Shown piece after piece: positions 63,979 to 64,000 of a stretch of DNA of 64,000 nt (its first letter is position 1; each line of letters opens with the position of its first letter). The stretch covers positions 6,014,001 to 6,078,000 of the forward strand of contig CM082592.2 in NCBI GenBank assembly GCA_040954595.2, given 5' to 3'. Both the position numbers and the translations under genes were made by a program. This stretch comes from Balanoglossus misakiensis. Its lineage: Eukaryota > Hemichordata. The notes beneath the pieces were generated by a model. The model ran no database searches and was not told the origin of the DNA. It worked only from the letters and a program-made list of their open reading frames with translations.

Positions 63979-64000
63979 AGTTCCAAACCACGGAAGATTT

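Overview
This is nuclear DNA from an animal. Almost every gene is split by GT-AG introns, the spacers and introns are AT-rich, and the exon products are metazoan: tektin-1, PIGL, RMND1, the mitochondrial citrate carrier, proline dehydrogenase, a DHHC palmitoyltransferase and a Toll-like receptor. A large intronless Toll-like receptor with one C-terminal cysteine cluster, together with gene neighbours shared with human 17p11.2 and 22q11.2, suggests an invertebrate deuterostome such as a hemichordate or amphioxus. The species cannot be told from the sequence alone, and a lophotrochozoan is not excluded.

Layout, left to right. At 744-4790 (+) lie the last two exons of an unrecognised gene. The first coding exon of a ZDHHC5/8-type palmitoyltransferase is at 8715-8818 (-) and is head-to-head with a TLDc-domain gene (9318-14827, +, ten exons, one with a GC-AG intron). 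PIGL (16080-17736, +) and a CENPV-like gene (17986-18965, -) are tail-to-tail, as their human counterparts are. A basic, SANT-like nuclear protein gene (19695-21230, +) is head-to-head with the CENPV-like gene. RMND1 (22629-30652, +) follows, with a complete Toll-like receptor gene (25199-28114, +) inside its 4.4-kb fifth coding intron. TEKT1 (32336-34651, -) and SLC25A1 (35886-41850, +) are head-to-head. An intronless coding region for a membrane-anchored copine-type vWA protein is at 46720-47691 (-). An 8.6-kb gene-poor stretch separates it from PRODH (56322-63978, +, twelve exons).

The genes are not an operon-like unit, although several act in the mitochondrion (RMND1, SLC25A1, PRODH). Three head-to-head pairs probably share promoter regions. 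Mobile or structured DNA includes a 1.7-kb non-autonomous Tc1/mariner-like element in the TLDc gene, a ~200-bp foldback element at 980-1174, a 41-bp hairpin flanked by 9-bp direct repeats at 4387-4445, a short CpG-rich inverted-repeat segment in PRODH intron 1, GAT microsatellites, and scattered copies of a CTCF-like motif (AGAGGGCGC core). Exon boundaries were set by hand from splice signals plus reading-frame continuity; the exons of each complete multi-exon gene sum to an intact open frame.
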